From Leishmania martiniquensis (lineage: Eukaryota > Euglenozoa > Kinetoplastea > Trypanosomatida > Trypanosomatidae), in NCBI RefSeq assembly GCF_017916325.1, contig NC_090142.1, forward strand, positions 131,501 to 195,500: DNA of 64,000 nucleotides, read 5' to 3'. The notes beneath the pieces were generated by a model, which saw only the letters and a list, made by a program, of their open reading frames with translations, did not search any database and had not been told where the DNA came from. Of this stretch, positions 20,046 to 30,831 are shown piece by piece (the first letter of the stretch is position 1; every line of letters starts with the position of its first letter). The position numbers and the translations under genes were made by a program.

Positions 20046-22096
20046 CGCGCCCATACACGAAGACGCAGACGGGCGAAATGGAAGGAGAGGCCGGGCAGAG
20101 AGAACGCGCGAGAGAGAGGGGTGCACGTGCCCATTCATACATGAGCGGATGCGCCATTTGGTATGGGAAGCGGTTTTCCCACGTGTCATTTTCGGGCACA
20201 CACACACGCACGTAGGCACGTGAGAGCGCAGGAAGAGAGCGAGAGAGGAGAAGCACGCCGGCAAGCAGAGCGGCAGGGAGAGAGGAGGATAGGCGGATAG
20301 GGTGATGATGATGTTGGTGAGAGAGGGGAGGAGGAGATGTGCGAGAGAGGAGAGAGAGCGAGAGAGTGGAGACGTGTCTTTACCCGCGAAGGCGGGAGGG
20401 AGAGAGTGTAACGGACATGGGTTGTGGAAGTTTGTCCATCGATGTGTGCGTGTGTGCATGTGCATCTCATCAGCTGATGTTATCGTGCAAAAAGACATAA
20501 CTAAAAAAAGTAAAGGTCGAAAAAATCTCAGCAAAGGCGTGAAGAGAGGGGAGGGTGACGGAGGGAGGGGGAGGGGGGAGGGGAGGGGAGCGTTGGCAGC
20601 AGATGGGTCGGCTAAGAGGGGGAAGAGGAGAGGGGGGGAGGAGGAGAGGGGGAGTCTCATCACGTGTGGCCGCGCTGGTGGGTTCGCCGAGTACACAGCG
20701 AGGCCCCTCATAGCACACACAGAGAGAGAGACGAGTGCAGTGGAGCCATGAAGGGCGGGCAGTGGGGGGGGGCTTACGAATAGATGGACGACGTGTACGT
20801 CTGATCACATGGTGGCACTCAGCTACATGCGTGCACCCAGATACAGACATGTGTGTGTGTGTGTGTGTCCTGACGCGTTTGACCTGCGAAATACGCATGC
20901 ACGCGCGTTTGTGGGCTAAGTGGGCCCCGCCACGTGCGTGTCTGCGCATGCGTGTCCAGTTGTCGTGTGCAGGGCCTCTCTCTATCTGTGTGCGTGCGTG
21001 TGTTCTCCTCTGCCCAGCCTCTCACCTCGTCCTGCAGGTGGCGCCTCCAGCTCTCCATTTTTCGCTCACCCTCACCGCCGCCAGCCCCCCCCCACACACA
21101 CACACGACGCTCTCCTGAGCACCAAGTGGATGCACCCCACCCCATCATCGCGCTTCTTCTGCACTTGTGTACACAAAGCGCAGGGGACGATGTGTACTGC
21201 GCGAAGAAGAGCACGAGGTGGGCATCGCACCCGCTGGGAATGAGGGAGGCCGCGCTTGGGAAGAGAGAGGGAGCGAGTGCGTCTCGGCAGGGGGGGTGGA
21301 GGATATCGTCCAGCGCATCCTTCACGTCTTCGGCAAACATCCGTGAACGTTCGCCAACACGCGCGAAGCACAAAGGACGCGGAGGGGGAGAGGGGAGGGG
21401 AAGAGCGGCAGACTCGGACCCGCATGAACCAGCAACACTCCTGCAACAGTCCCACCACATACGCACAGACAGACAGACGTGCACACCTACTCGACCATGC
21501 AGAGGTGCGCGCAGGTGCACGACTGCACCAAGGCACACGCATACGCAGAAACAGGCACGCATGGGACAATGCTCCTACGCCGGTGGAGAGCGTTGCACAC
21601 CTTCCGTGACGTGAACAACGGGCTACGAAGATACAGAGTTGAATGCTGAGAGACGTACCCCAGCACGCCCATGGTCGTGCAGCGCGTCCGCCACCTGTTG
21701 CACTACTTACCTCCGAACCGGCTGAGCATGGCACGCATATACGTATGTATGGGCGCTCGTTGTCCGACGCTTAGAAAGGGGAGCGAAAGAGTCGTCAACA
21801 TCCTCCCGCACGTGCGTCACTGCATACGCGTGATTGCAGGGGGAGGGGCGGGGAAGAAGAGAAGGCGCGACGCTGTCGGACAGACACAGACACACACACA
21901 CACGTCGGCACACACATACACAAGCATGCATGCATGCATGGAAGCCCACGTATGGCATCCGTGTGCGCATCTCCACCAGCGCAACGACGTCCCGCCCACC
22001 GTTTCATGAAAGAGAGGAGGATGAGCATAGGAATCGGTGGTGGCGTGAACATCTGCGTGTATCTGACGTGCGCGTCGCTCAATCTTTTGCTTTCTT

Positions 22097-22137
22097 CCGG
22101 CCGCCCCACTCCATTCCGGCCGCCCCACTCCATTCCG
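22097..22137. repeat. Two tandem copies of a 19-base unit inside the intron
   Basis: The unit CCGGCCGCCCCACTCCATT occurs at 22097-22115 and again at 22116-22134, with the first bases of a third copy. It lies in the middle of the helicase intron and codes for nothing recognisable. Confidence 0.85.
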
Positions 22138-24237
22138 CCCGCCCGCGCACCCGCTCTTCGGCTCGGCTGTGCCCGACTAGCCCTCCCATTTCTGTCTCGA
22201 TGGCTGAGAGGGGAGAGAGGGGGGAAGGGGCGCTCTTCGGCAGGCCGATGCACACACACACGGATAGACCGACTACAGGGCATCAGACACGTTTCCCACG
22301 CATGCGTGTGCGCAGACAACGAGCGCGGTACAGCAAAGGTGCGCCGCTCGCACACGTGAGACATCCATCGCAGACTTGCGTTCATGCAACCCCATCACAC
22401 GCACACGCAGAGAGCTCGCGCGCGCATGCATCCTTGATGCTACCATTGTTGTTGTGTTTCGCGTGCGAGAGGGGAGATGCATGCACGCAAGCCGTCTGGT
22501 CCACGCATACGTGCCGTCACACAATCGCCCGCTACGTCCGCGCCCATAGTGCCGGTCTTCTGCATTCCAGGCGGTGTCTACTCTCTTCTCGAGTGCGTGC
22601 TGAGCCGCCGAGGCACGCACGGTCTGAAGTCCTACGCACACACACTCACTTCGCAAGAGAGAAAGAGAGGGAGGCGATGGTCAATGTCCGGCAACATGAA
22701 ATTCCACGCACGAGCACGTCTCGCCACCTCGCGGGCATGAGGTAAGGGGAGGGGTTAAAGTGAGAGCAGGAGAGAGCGATATTGCAGGGGGAGGGGGAAA
22801 GGCAGTCGAGGATGTCACCGTACCATCACGCTACCTCTGCATGCATGTTCCACAAACGTAAACGCACGCACGCATGCGGGGCGCCTATGCATCCCTGACA
22901 CGAGTGCCGACAGATGTGAGAATAAAAACGAGATGAGCAATGAAATGAGAAAAAAAAAAGCAACGGTCGTTCAGCTGATAAGATATCACATACACACGCG
23001 CACGCACGCACACATCGGCAGGGAGAGAGGGGGGAGAGGGGAGGGTTAGGGGAGCTGAAAAGATGAAGCGAAATAAGTGCCGCTCTCCCTGCCCCTCCTC
23101 TCCTCCCGATCCGCTTTGTCTTCACCTTCTTTGTTTCCCACGTCCTTTCCTCGCACATGTTCATCGTCTCTCCCGCTTACATCAGCCGCAGGCAAAGCCA
23201 TTCGCGTCCACCGTTCGTGCTGTGGCCACTCACAGCCCATCTCCCCGCCAGGGTACACTTCACCCCCTTTCCATGGTGACCCTCTTGCGTCACCGTCCAC
23301 CACCACCCCATCCACCACTACCACCGCTATCACCCTCTTCGCTCCCTTCATATGGATTCGTACAGCGCGATGAAGTGTAAGAGCGTTCAAGAGGACGAGA
23401 TCAGCTTCGAGTGCAAGACAGAGAGGGTGGGAGGGAGAGGTCAGAAAGGCAATGGGTGAAGCGCGGAGCCAAAAAGCTCGAGACCGCGCACGCACACAGG
23501 AAGAGCGAAGAGAGGGACGGAGATGGACGGATGCGATGCCGTGCGAAGTGTGTCTGCAGGGACAGACAGACAGAGAGAGAGAGATCGGGACGAGGGCGTA
23601 ACAAAGCGAAGAGGGACGAAGGGAGCGGGGGAGAGGAGGAGGAGGAACGGTCACGTATCACCGGGTTGATTTTTTTCTACGGTATCCATGCGTATGTGTG
23701 AGCGTGTGTGAGCGTGTGTGTATGCGCCTATGCTTGTGCGTGTGCGTGTGTGTGTCAGAGAGAGAGCATAGAGGAAGGCGGGGAACAGGGCGAGCAAGAG
23801 ACGACGTGGCGGTGGGCATGCGAGGAAGTGCGATCCCCCTTACCCAAGACGCCACCACCACTGTATCCTCTTCTCGAAGAGCTTGCCGTTTGGCCTTCAC
23901 TGGCTGCTACAACCCCCTCGCCACTGTTCTCACCCTTTCCCTGCTGTGATAGCGGCATGTACACCACCACCTCTCCAGAAGTGCTCTTCCTTGAATGTTT
24001 CTATGAGTTGTGCGCGCGCACGCGTATCCCGCTGTACTTCGCCCTATTGCCTCTGTGTCCCTCCTGTGCAAGCGCGCACTTGCGATGTGCCGGCGACCGC
24101 ACCACCACCACCTATTTCCCCATCACCTCCCTGCCTGTCTGCCACCTCTTTTCTTACCCCACACTTCAGGAGCTCCTGTTCGCTTTCCTGACATCTCATC
24201 ATCGACCAGCAGCCACCACACACTCAGAGAGAGAGAG

Positions 24238-24272
24238 GCATATATATATATATATGCGTGTGTGTGTGTGCA
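24238..24272. repeat. TA palindrome joined to a TG run, inside the intron
   Basis: A perfect 20-base palindrome, GC flanking (AT)8, at 24238-24257 continues into a GT run to about 24270. The same TA-then-TG arrangement recurs in other spacers of this window (about 7986-8010, 18865-18890, 32917-32941, 37308-37334). Confidence 0.8.
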
Positions 24273-24593
24273 TATCGGCAGGCCTCGGAGAACTGGAGCA
24301 GGCTCGGGAGCGAGATGAAGTGAAGAGCGAGGGGGAGAGGGGAGAGGGGGAGCAAAGGCGGGCACAGCGACAGTCATGCTGCGAGAGCAGCATCAGCCGC
24401 GGCAGCAGCAACGGCACCGGTGTGATGCACTAAAGAGGAGGGAGAGCATTGGCACGCACACATGCACACACACACACACAGGTACACATAGTGCCCATGT
24501 ACACACGCCCGCACACAATCACTCATACGGACAGATACGTAGAGGGGATCGTGGTTAGCGATACCGTGAGAGAGCGGAAGCTCGTCAACATAC

Positions 24594-25998
24594 CAATACG
24601 ATGCACATAATCTTCGATGTTCAGAGGCATATCGTAGTTGACAACTACGTCCAAGTTTTTTATATCGAGGCCACGCGCTGCTACATCGGTAGCGACAAGG
24701 ATCGCGCGCTCATCCTTGCGGAAGCGGTCCAGCACGTAGTCGCGGCTCGACTGTAGCTTATCGCCGTGAATGGCCAGAACTGTCTGCCGCAGCGCGCGGC
24801 CAAGGCGGTCCTGCAGGATGTCGCACGACTTCTTCGTCTTCACAAAGACCAGCACACGCTGCGGACCGACCTGGCGAAGGATTTCTTCCAGCTTCTCCTC
24901 CTTGTGATACCCTTCAACGACAAAGACGTGCTGGCGCACGTCGGCGTTCGCCACAAGCTCCTCCGAGCCGATGTGCACACGCACGAAGTCCTTCTGGAAG
25001 CTGGCCGCGAGGTTGCGGATCTCGCGCGGCCATGTAGCCGAAAACATCAGCGTCTGGCGGTCTGTTCGGATCTGAGAGCAGATCTTTCGAATCTGGTCCT
25101 CAAAGCCCATATCCAGCATGCGATCGGCCTCGTCGAGGGTAAGGTACGTGACGCGTAGCAGATTCGTGCAGTTCATCTCCAGCAGGTCGATCAAGCGACC
25201 GGGCGTTGCGATGCAGACATGTACACCGGCGCGCAGGGCGCGTTGCTGTGGCCCCTTCGGAGTGCCGCCGTACACGCACGTCGTCATAATGCTCGGCACG
25301 CGCGTCAGCGCCTTGCGCGTCTCTGTCTCTATCTGCACCGCCAGCTCGCGGGTCGGGGCGAGGATCAGGGCGATGGGACCGTCGCCAGGCTGCAGGGGAG
25401 GCTGCGCCATAATGTGCAGCGCTGCGGGGATCATGAAGGCCATCGTCTTTCCAGAGCCCGTCTTGGCCACACCGACGATGTCACGTGAGTTGAGTAGGAC
25501 CGGCCAGGAGACGGACTGGATTGGGGTCGGCTTCTGGAAGCCCGCGTCCATGAACGCCTGGTGGATTGCATCTGGGGCAACGAGGTCCGAAAATTCTAGC
25601 ATCGGCTGTGGAACGCGGTCTCCGTAGATGGTGATGCTGTTCTCGCGCAGCCACGCGGCGATCTCCTCCTCGCTGCGCGGCTTCTGCGGCTTGTAAAAGT
25701 TCCACTGTGTCGCCACCTTCTGTACGGCATCCCAGTCAATGCGGTGCAGGTTGGCGCCAAGGCCGCCGTGGCGGTCGTGGTAGCGGTCTCCGCCACGGCT
25801 GCCACCGTAACCACGACCGCCGCTGCCGTAGCTACGGTGGCCACCGCCACCGTAGCCGCCGCCGCTGCCGCGATAGCGATCTCCGTCGCGGCCGCCTCCA
25901 TAGCCGCCACCGTAGCCACCGTCACGGCCGCCGTCGTAGCCGCTGTCACGGCCACCGCCGTCACCACCGTTGCGCGTGGCGTCACCGTAGTCGGACAT
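24594..25998 (-). CDS. DBP2B: DEAD-box RNA helicase DBP2B, exon 1
   Basis: Codes for residues 1-468 and the first base of codon 469 of a 590-residue ATP-dependent RNA helicase of the Dbp2/p68 type. Start ATG at 25998 (MSDYGDATRNGG), 54 bases after a strong trans-splice acceptor. Residues about 10-80 are Gly/Tyr/Arg/Asp-rich. Then the full motif set: Q motif (QKPTPIQSVSWP), AKTGSGKT near 177, PTRELA, TPGRL, DEAD near 287, SAT, VLVFVKTKKSCD, ATDVAARGLD, and HRIG at the exon end. Known: the family unwinds RNA duplexes and remodels RNPs in transcription, splicing and decay. The exon ends with the donor described in the intron entry. Exon 1 alone lacks the arginines of motif VI and could not make an active enzyme. 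Confidence 0.95.
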
Positions 25999-27159
25999 GA
26001 TACTCGCGCAAGCTGAGCAGCTGTTGTGGTTGCCGTTCGAGGGGAAAGCGCCTGCAGAAGGAGAGAGGTGAGTGAGTGTGTGTTGAAATCGCCGGTTGGT
26101 ACAGTAGGGTGTTTCAGCGACGCGTATGTGCGAAAGAAGGGGAAGAGAATAAACTTCACTGCGTTTGGCGGCCGAAAGTGATGGAGGAAGAAAAGAGAGA
26201 AGGGGAGGGTTGAGGCGCACTCGAACGCACCGAGACAGTGTGTATGCATGTGAGAGAGCACAAGAGAGAGCGAGGTGAGCAGGGGGGAGGGGGAGGGAGG
26301 GAAAGCGACGACACTGGAGGGAAGTGCTGAGGCTGGAGGAGAAGCGATAGGGCCGCGTATCTACGCGGCCGCAAAAAGGGAGTGTAGCGTCTTCTGGTGC
26401 GGGTGCGTACGTCTCTAGTGCGTCCGCGCGCACGCACGCCCACACGCTGCCCCAGGGCCGTGCTCTGCCTTAGCTCCTATCCAAAGGAAAGGGGAGTGGG
26501 GCACACCCGACCCTCCTCGCCACCTCCTTCTCCCTAGACGGCTCCGAGAGCGAGGGGGAGAGGGGGGGGCGGAGGGCAAGGCCACCCACGTCCCCGTCAG
26601 TGCTGCCGCCAGCCTCCCCCCGCGCCCTCTCCTTTTTGGCACCGCAACGATGCTCCGTCTATCCTGTTGGCGCGCGTGTCTCTCCTTCACCATTGGCAGC
26701 CCCTTAAAGGGTACTGATCCATCACGCACACACACACACAGACACAGAGAGAGAGGGGGAAGAAACGGAGGTGATAGCGCACCGTCGAGGGCTTTCGTGG
26801 GAACAGAAGGGGGGAAGCAAAGCGCGTTACTTGCGCGAAGCAGAAGAGGGGAAGGGGGGCGTGAGGTCGACAGCCAAAAAGAGAAGCGGTGTGGAAGCAC
26901 GAGAACGACGACGCCGCCATCTCCGTCCACCCACCCAGCAGCACCCTCCCCCTACCCCTCTGTTGCCTGCGCCATCATTCCGGTAGGTGTGTGCGTGTGC
27001 GTGTGTGTCTGCACTTGCAGGCTGGAAGGCGTAGGGCGACCGACCTGACACTCACAGACCAACTTAGAGCCACGCGGGCACACACCCATACGCGAACTGA
27101 GCAGCATCGGTTATACACCACCACCACCGCTTTCTTACCGCGCGCACGTCGCCACTCCT
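25999..27159. other. Intergenic spacer
   Basis: Beyond the helicase leader I see no gene. It has a CA run at about 26727-26741 and a GT run at about 26990-27008. The 171-codon minus frame at 26415-26930 is Pro/Ser/Arg low complexity. Confidence 0.6.
26052..26080 (-). promoter_or_regulatory. Predicted spliced-leader acceptor for the helicase gene
   Basis: On the minus strand CACCTCTCTCCTTCTGCAG ends at 26052, 54 bases upstream of the ATG at 25998. This pre-mRNA would thus carry one trans-splice acceptor and one cis-intron. Confidence 0.65.
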
Positions 27160-29157
27160 CTAGTCAAAGGAGAAGTCGGAGGAGGAACCCTCCAAGTCGG
27201 TCTCGTCAAGCTCCCACGAGTCTATGCTGTCGTCTACCCGCAACGAAAAGGTGCGCTGGAGGCGCTGAGAGGTTACGGGGTGGCTGCCAGATTCGATCTC
27301 CGCGAGACACGCCTGATGCGCTTCCCTCGCTGCCCTTTGCCGCCGACGGTTCTCCTCCTTCATCCGCATGTACTCACGTGTTGGGGTGTCCAGGCGTCGG
27401 TTCGCAGCGGCGTCGCCTAGCGGGGCGCAGTTCCACACAAGGGGCTCCACGGTGAACTGGCCACCGCAGATGAAGAGGCCGGAGGCGTGGCTCTTTGGGC
27501 TGTAAATGGGCGGCACGCCGGGCCATTCCTCTCGCATGCCGGCGGCACGTGCGGCGAGATACGGCTGAAGCTTGCTGATGCCAACCATCGCCGTGCGTGC
27601 CGGCGGGGGAGGAGAGACTGCAGGAGCCGCAGAGGCTGCAGTGGGCTGCCCCCCTGGAGCGGCCGTCGTGGTGTCACAAGCTGCGGGCGAGCAGGGTCGC
27701 GCCGCCATAGCGGCAGGGGATCGGACTGCAATGGCTGTGCTGAACGTGGGCGGTGTCATTGGGGCTACAGCTGTAGCTGTGTTGGCTGCGGTTACACTGG
27801 GCGTTGAAGGGGCTCCCAACCCGGGTGTTCCGGGAACAGGTGAAGCAGTTGGCTTTGGCGTCGAAGGGCCCGCCACTCGGGTGGTCGCCGCAGAGCCGGT
27901 GCCCATCACCATAGCAACGGCACCTTCCCCTGCTGTAGGCGGCACGCTGGGGACGGCAGCCTTGACGGTGCCTTCTGCCGCCACGCCGGGCGCTGTTGCT
28001 GCCGCCGCAGCCGCAGCACCACTCCGGGAGGCAGTGCGAGGAGCACCCGCAGCAGCGGAGGGGGCTTGGACTGCTGGCACCGCTGTTGCATCGGCTGTCG
28101 CTGTCACTGTTGCTGTTGCAGGGCCGCGCGATACCGCCGCCGCGGTCGCCTCCTCACGGGTGGCCGGCTCGGCGCTACTGCTGCCGGCAGCGACAGCAGA
28201 AGCAGCGCTGCCAGCGCCAGCCGTGGCGGTGACAGGCGTCGCGGCGCAAGACCCCGCTGCATCCTGCTTGGTTGTCGCCGTAGGTGGGGGTGCGGCGGCG
28301 GCAGCCGTGGAGGCGGCGCTCGCTGCCTCCCTCTTCGCCGTCTCGCGCTCAGCCGCCGCTTCCTCCTCGTCCTCCAGTCTGCGGTGGCCAAACTTGGCGA
28401 CCGCCCTCTCCAGCATGTCTTGGTGCCGCCTGTCACTTTTGGGGTACGCCGACAGCGCCTTGATGAGCATTGCCTGGAGTACATGCTGATCCTCCCGATC
28501 CACGAGCTGGCCGCCGAGGCTGAGGGCCGCGTTCATGAGCTCGACCATGATGTTCGCAAGCGTTGCTGCGATGTCCTCTTTTCCGTCCTTTCTCTTGTTC
28601 GACCTCTTTGCGCCACTGCCACCCCTCCCCGCACCGCCGGCGATGCCGCCCTTACTCTGTGTCAGGAAGGCGTACGCGCCTAAGATGTATCCGTCCACGG
28701 GCTTCTTCATTGTCTTTAAGAGCTGCACAAAAACGTCCTGGTCACCCGCCAAGACGGCAGCGTAGGCGAGCAGCTGACCGACTCGGCGGGCGCACACGCT
28801 GGGTGGCTGCCGCATCATGTGCAGGGCACACTGAACCGTGTCGATAATGTGTGGGTTGCTAATGTGGAAGGATAGCAAGTCCGTGTCGCTCGACTCATCC
28901 AGTTTGGCCGCGATAGGTCGGCTCTGCTCGAGCACCTGTGTGACCTCATCGAACTGACTCTGTGAGGGGTGAACATAGTCCCAGAAGCACCGCGGTCCCT
29001 CGCATGGGCGGTCGCGCTTGAAATTAATCTTTCCCTTGATAAAGCTGCAGCACCACGTGTCTGGGTAGCCATTCAGTGGGCAGTTTAATCCGCCAATACA
29101 CGCCCGGTGGAGCTGGTGCTCACACGGGTGCCCGAAGCTGAAGAGCTGCATCGACAT
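27160..29157 (-). CDS. Hypothetical protein with Cys/His-rich N-terminus and Ala-rich middle
   Basis: Protein of 665 residues. The ATG at 29157 lies 6 bases after a CT-rich tract and AG, which rules out the upstream start within that tract; a second Met at 29151 is equally possible. Residues 10-63 hold a Cys/His cluster: H10, C12, H14, H17, C20, C26, C36, C37, C52, C57, H63. C12-X7-C20-X5-C26 begins like a CCCH zinc finger, but the fourth position is Gly instead of His. Residues about 75-250 look helical and globular; about 270-540 are Ala/Thr/Pro low complexity; the C-terminus is charged and ends acidic (WELDETDLEGSSSDFSFD). Inferred: possibly an RNA-associated zinc protein, by loose analogy with trypanosomatid CCCH proteins. 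Not recognised as a named family. Confidence 0.76.
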   Translation of the reverse strand: MSMQLFSFGHPCEHQLHRACIGGLNCPLNGYPDTWCCSFIKGKINFKRDRPCEGPRCFWDYVHPSQSQFDEVTQVLEQSRPIAAKLDESSDTDLLSFHISNPHIIDTVQCALHMMRQPPSVCARRVGQLLAYAAVLAGDQDVFVQLLKTMKKPVDGYILGAYAFLTQSKGGIAGGAGRGGSGAKRSNKRKDGKEDIAATLANIMVELMNAALSLGGQLVDREDQHVLQAMLIKALSAYPKSDRRHQDMLERAVAKFGHRRLEDEEEAAAERETAKREAASAASTAAAAAPPPTATTKQDAAGSCAATPVTATAGAGSAASAVAAGSSSAEPATREEATAAAVSRGPATATVTATADATAVPAVQAPSAAAGAPRTASRSGAAAAAAATAPGVAAEGTVKAAVPSVPPTAGEGAVAMVMGTGSAATTRVAGPSTPKPTASPVPGTPGLGAPSTPSVTAANTATAVAPMTPPTFSTAIAVRSPAAMAARPCSPAACDTTTAAPGGQPTAASAAPAVSPPPPARTAMVGISKLQPYLAARAAGMREEWPGVPPIYSPKSHASGLFICGGQFTVEPLVWNCAPLGDAAANRRLDTPTREYMRMKEENRRRQRAAREAHQACLAEIESGSHPVTSQRLQRTFSLRVDDSIDSWELDETDLEGSSSDFSFD

Positions 29158-30507
29158 TGCTGCTGATGAATAGAGGGAGAAGAGAAGGAGATGCGTAGGT
29201 GGTAGTGGTGATGCTGCGGCGATGGCGCGAAGCACCGGGACGTGATGCGGCGGCAGTCCTGGTGATTACGTTTGGCAGCACGCGCGCACTCTCTCCCTCC
29301 CCTCTCACCGCAGAAACCGCGCACACCTTCACAGAGAGCGAGAGCGCGTTCGAGCGCAAAGTTATGCCCACAGGAAGAAGAGGAGGAGAAAAAAAAAACG
29401 ATGCTGCACTAAGCGCGCGAATGAAATGGGAGAAGGGGGAGAAATGCTCCGCCAATTAGTGTGTGAGTGCCTATACCTTATATGGACCTCTGTCAGCATG
29501 TGCTGGTGCAGTGGGAGGGGTGTGAGGGGGTAAGAGGTGGAAAAGAGTCGGAGAGTTCAAAGAGAAGACGCGGGCGTTGGTAACGCCCCCACCCGTATGC
29601 CACCCTGCCCTTCCACCTCCCCGAGCATGAAGGGCATAGTGATGCGTTACCACACCGAGAGGGGCAGGGTAGAAATAGGAGGGGGGTAAGAGTGGCAAAG
29701 ATAAGGCGGAAGATACCAGGGTGAAGAGGGGGTTAGTAGCCTCCCCTCTCTCCTCGATCCTCCACTGCTCCGCCCACTTCCCTTACAGCCGCAGACACGA
29801 TTGCAGCTCCTTCACCGGTGCGTGTTCGGCCTTCCCCACCACCAACACCACTCCTCCTCCTCATGCTCATCTTGTTGCAGACAGGAACGTCCGGCACTTG
29901 GTATCCATCCCTCAGGATTTATATGGCACACCTGCAAACAGCACTCGCGTGTCAGGTACGCAGGCGCTGAAGGCGGCATGTATGAGAGGAGTCGGAGAGG
30001 CGCATGAGGGGATCACTGAGGGAGCCATGCATGAGAACACACTGCTTCGCAGTACGGTCGCCACCGACTCCTACTCCTCACCTCCCCACCACCACCACTC
30101 CCTTCGCCCCACGCCTCTGCACATCAGCAGCTGTGCGGAGCGGACGACGCAACGCTTTGCCATGTGTGCTCCGTCTCGCATTCAGCCGAGAGGACAAAAG
30201 TGAAGAACGCGCGCGGCTCTTCGCGAGACACACATTAGAAAATGGAGGAGGACAGTGTGCGCACTGAGCGCAAAAAAAAAAACAGCAACACGGCTCGCCC
30301 GAGAGAGAGGGCAAAAAAGCAAAGGAAGAGTGAGAGGGAAAGAACGAGGGGGAGGGGGCGCCGTCACCTCTTCTGCGGATTGAGGGGGTACAGCGACGAC
30401 AGACAAGTGTGAAAATGCCCCTCAGAGCGTTCCGGGCCCGCGCAGTCCCCCGCTGTTGCACCTCCTGTTCGCCTCTCCCCCTCCCCAACCCTACTCGCCC
30501 GCGATGC
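29158..30507. other. Intergenic spacer
   Basis: No gene seen. It contains an A-run at about 29391-29398 and another at about 30272-30281. The stretch about 29740-30190 is less repetitive than the rest, but has no frame with coding character in either direction. Confidence 0.55.
29163..29196 (-). promoter_or_regulatory. Predicted spliced-leader acceptor that decides the start at 29157
   Basis: On the minus strand CTCCTTCTCTTCTCCCTCT (about 29195-29177) is followed by TTCATCAG ending at 29163, then CAGCA and ATG. Only Mets at or after 29157 would be in the mature mRNA. Confidence 0.6.
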
Positions 30508-30831
30508 TTAGAAGTCGTAGCAGCGCCCATTCACTTCCCAGTCCCCGTAGCGCGTCGGGTCCGGCTGCGTGCTGCCAATCACACGGCCTGTCTCCTCGTC
30601 CACAATGTTCGTAGGGATGGCGCCGGCCTGCTTGTTGAAGAGTGCCTCGGCCGACCCGAGTGACGTGGTGAAGCGCTTCAGATCATCGTCTGACATGCGC
30701 TGCGCCTTGAAGCTAGAGTCCTCCTTGCCGAGAATGGCGAGGCGGTGGGCAAGGTACTGCTTGTCCTTGATGACCGAGACGAAGGCCTCATTCTCGGCGC
30801 CGATGAGCAGAGGCGCACCGCGACGCAGCAT
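30508..30831 (-). CDS. SDHAF4: Succinate dehydrogenase assembly factor 4
   Basis: Small protein of 107 residues from the ATG at 30831 (MLRRGAPLLIG). The frame is open a little further up, to a GTG at 30858, but an ATG start is expected. The C-terminal motif DPTRYGDWEVNGRCYDF is the hallmark of SDHAF4 (DUF1674 family, consensus GPEPTRYGDWExxGRxxDF). Known: SDHAF4 binds the flavinylated SdhA subunit in the mitochondrial matrix and promotes its joining with SdhB while limiting radical production. The basic, hydrophobic N-terminus fits a mitochondrial presequence. There is no other complex II gene in the window. Family assignment is strong despite the short length. Confidence 0.88.
   Translation of the reverse strand: MLRRGAPLLIGAENEAFVSVIKDKQYLAHRLAILGKEDSSFKAQRMSDDDLKRFTTSLGSAEALFNKQAGAIPTNIVDEETGRVIGSTQPDPTRYGDWEVNGRCYDF

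Larger units (their letters stand above)
19998..24593 (-). other. Cis-spliced intron of 4596 bases in the DBP2B helicase gene
   Basis: The donor on the minus strand is exon ATTG followed by GTATGTTGACGAG (24593 downward). The acceptor is TGTGTGCAG ending at 19998, followed by exon GCCGTACGGG. The phase is 1: it interrupts the Gly codon of motif VI. Between a TAAC element at 20045-20042 and the terminal CAG there is a CT/GT-rich tract with no other AG. Joining these ends restores an uninterrupted helicase frame, whereas reading through the donor gives about 23 unrelated residues and a stop at 24523. Known: cis-introns in trypanosomatids are confirmed essentially in poly(A) polymerase and this helicase. 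The interior is ordinary-looking spacer DNA with GA/CT and CA/GT repeats; I see no gene or RNA motif in it. Confidence 0.93.

Noticed and set aside
20043..20720. Minus-strand frame upstream of helicase exon 2 as a separate gene
   Set aside because: Composition is Ser/Pro/Leu from CT tracts and it overlaps the intron acceptor region; no homology features.
21834..22745. 303-codon plus-strand frame inside the helicase intron
   Set aside because: It starts in CA repeats (HTHTRRHTHTQ), is rich in Arg/His/Ser, and lies on the strand opposite to all genes.
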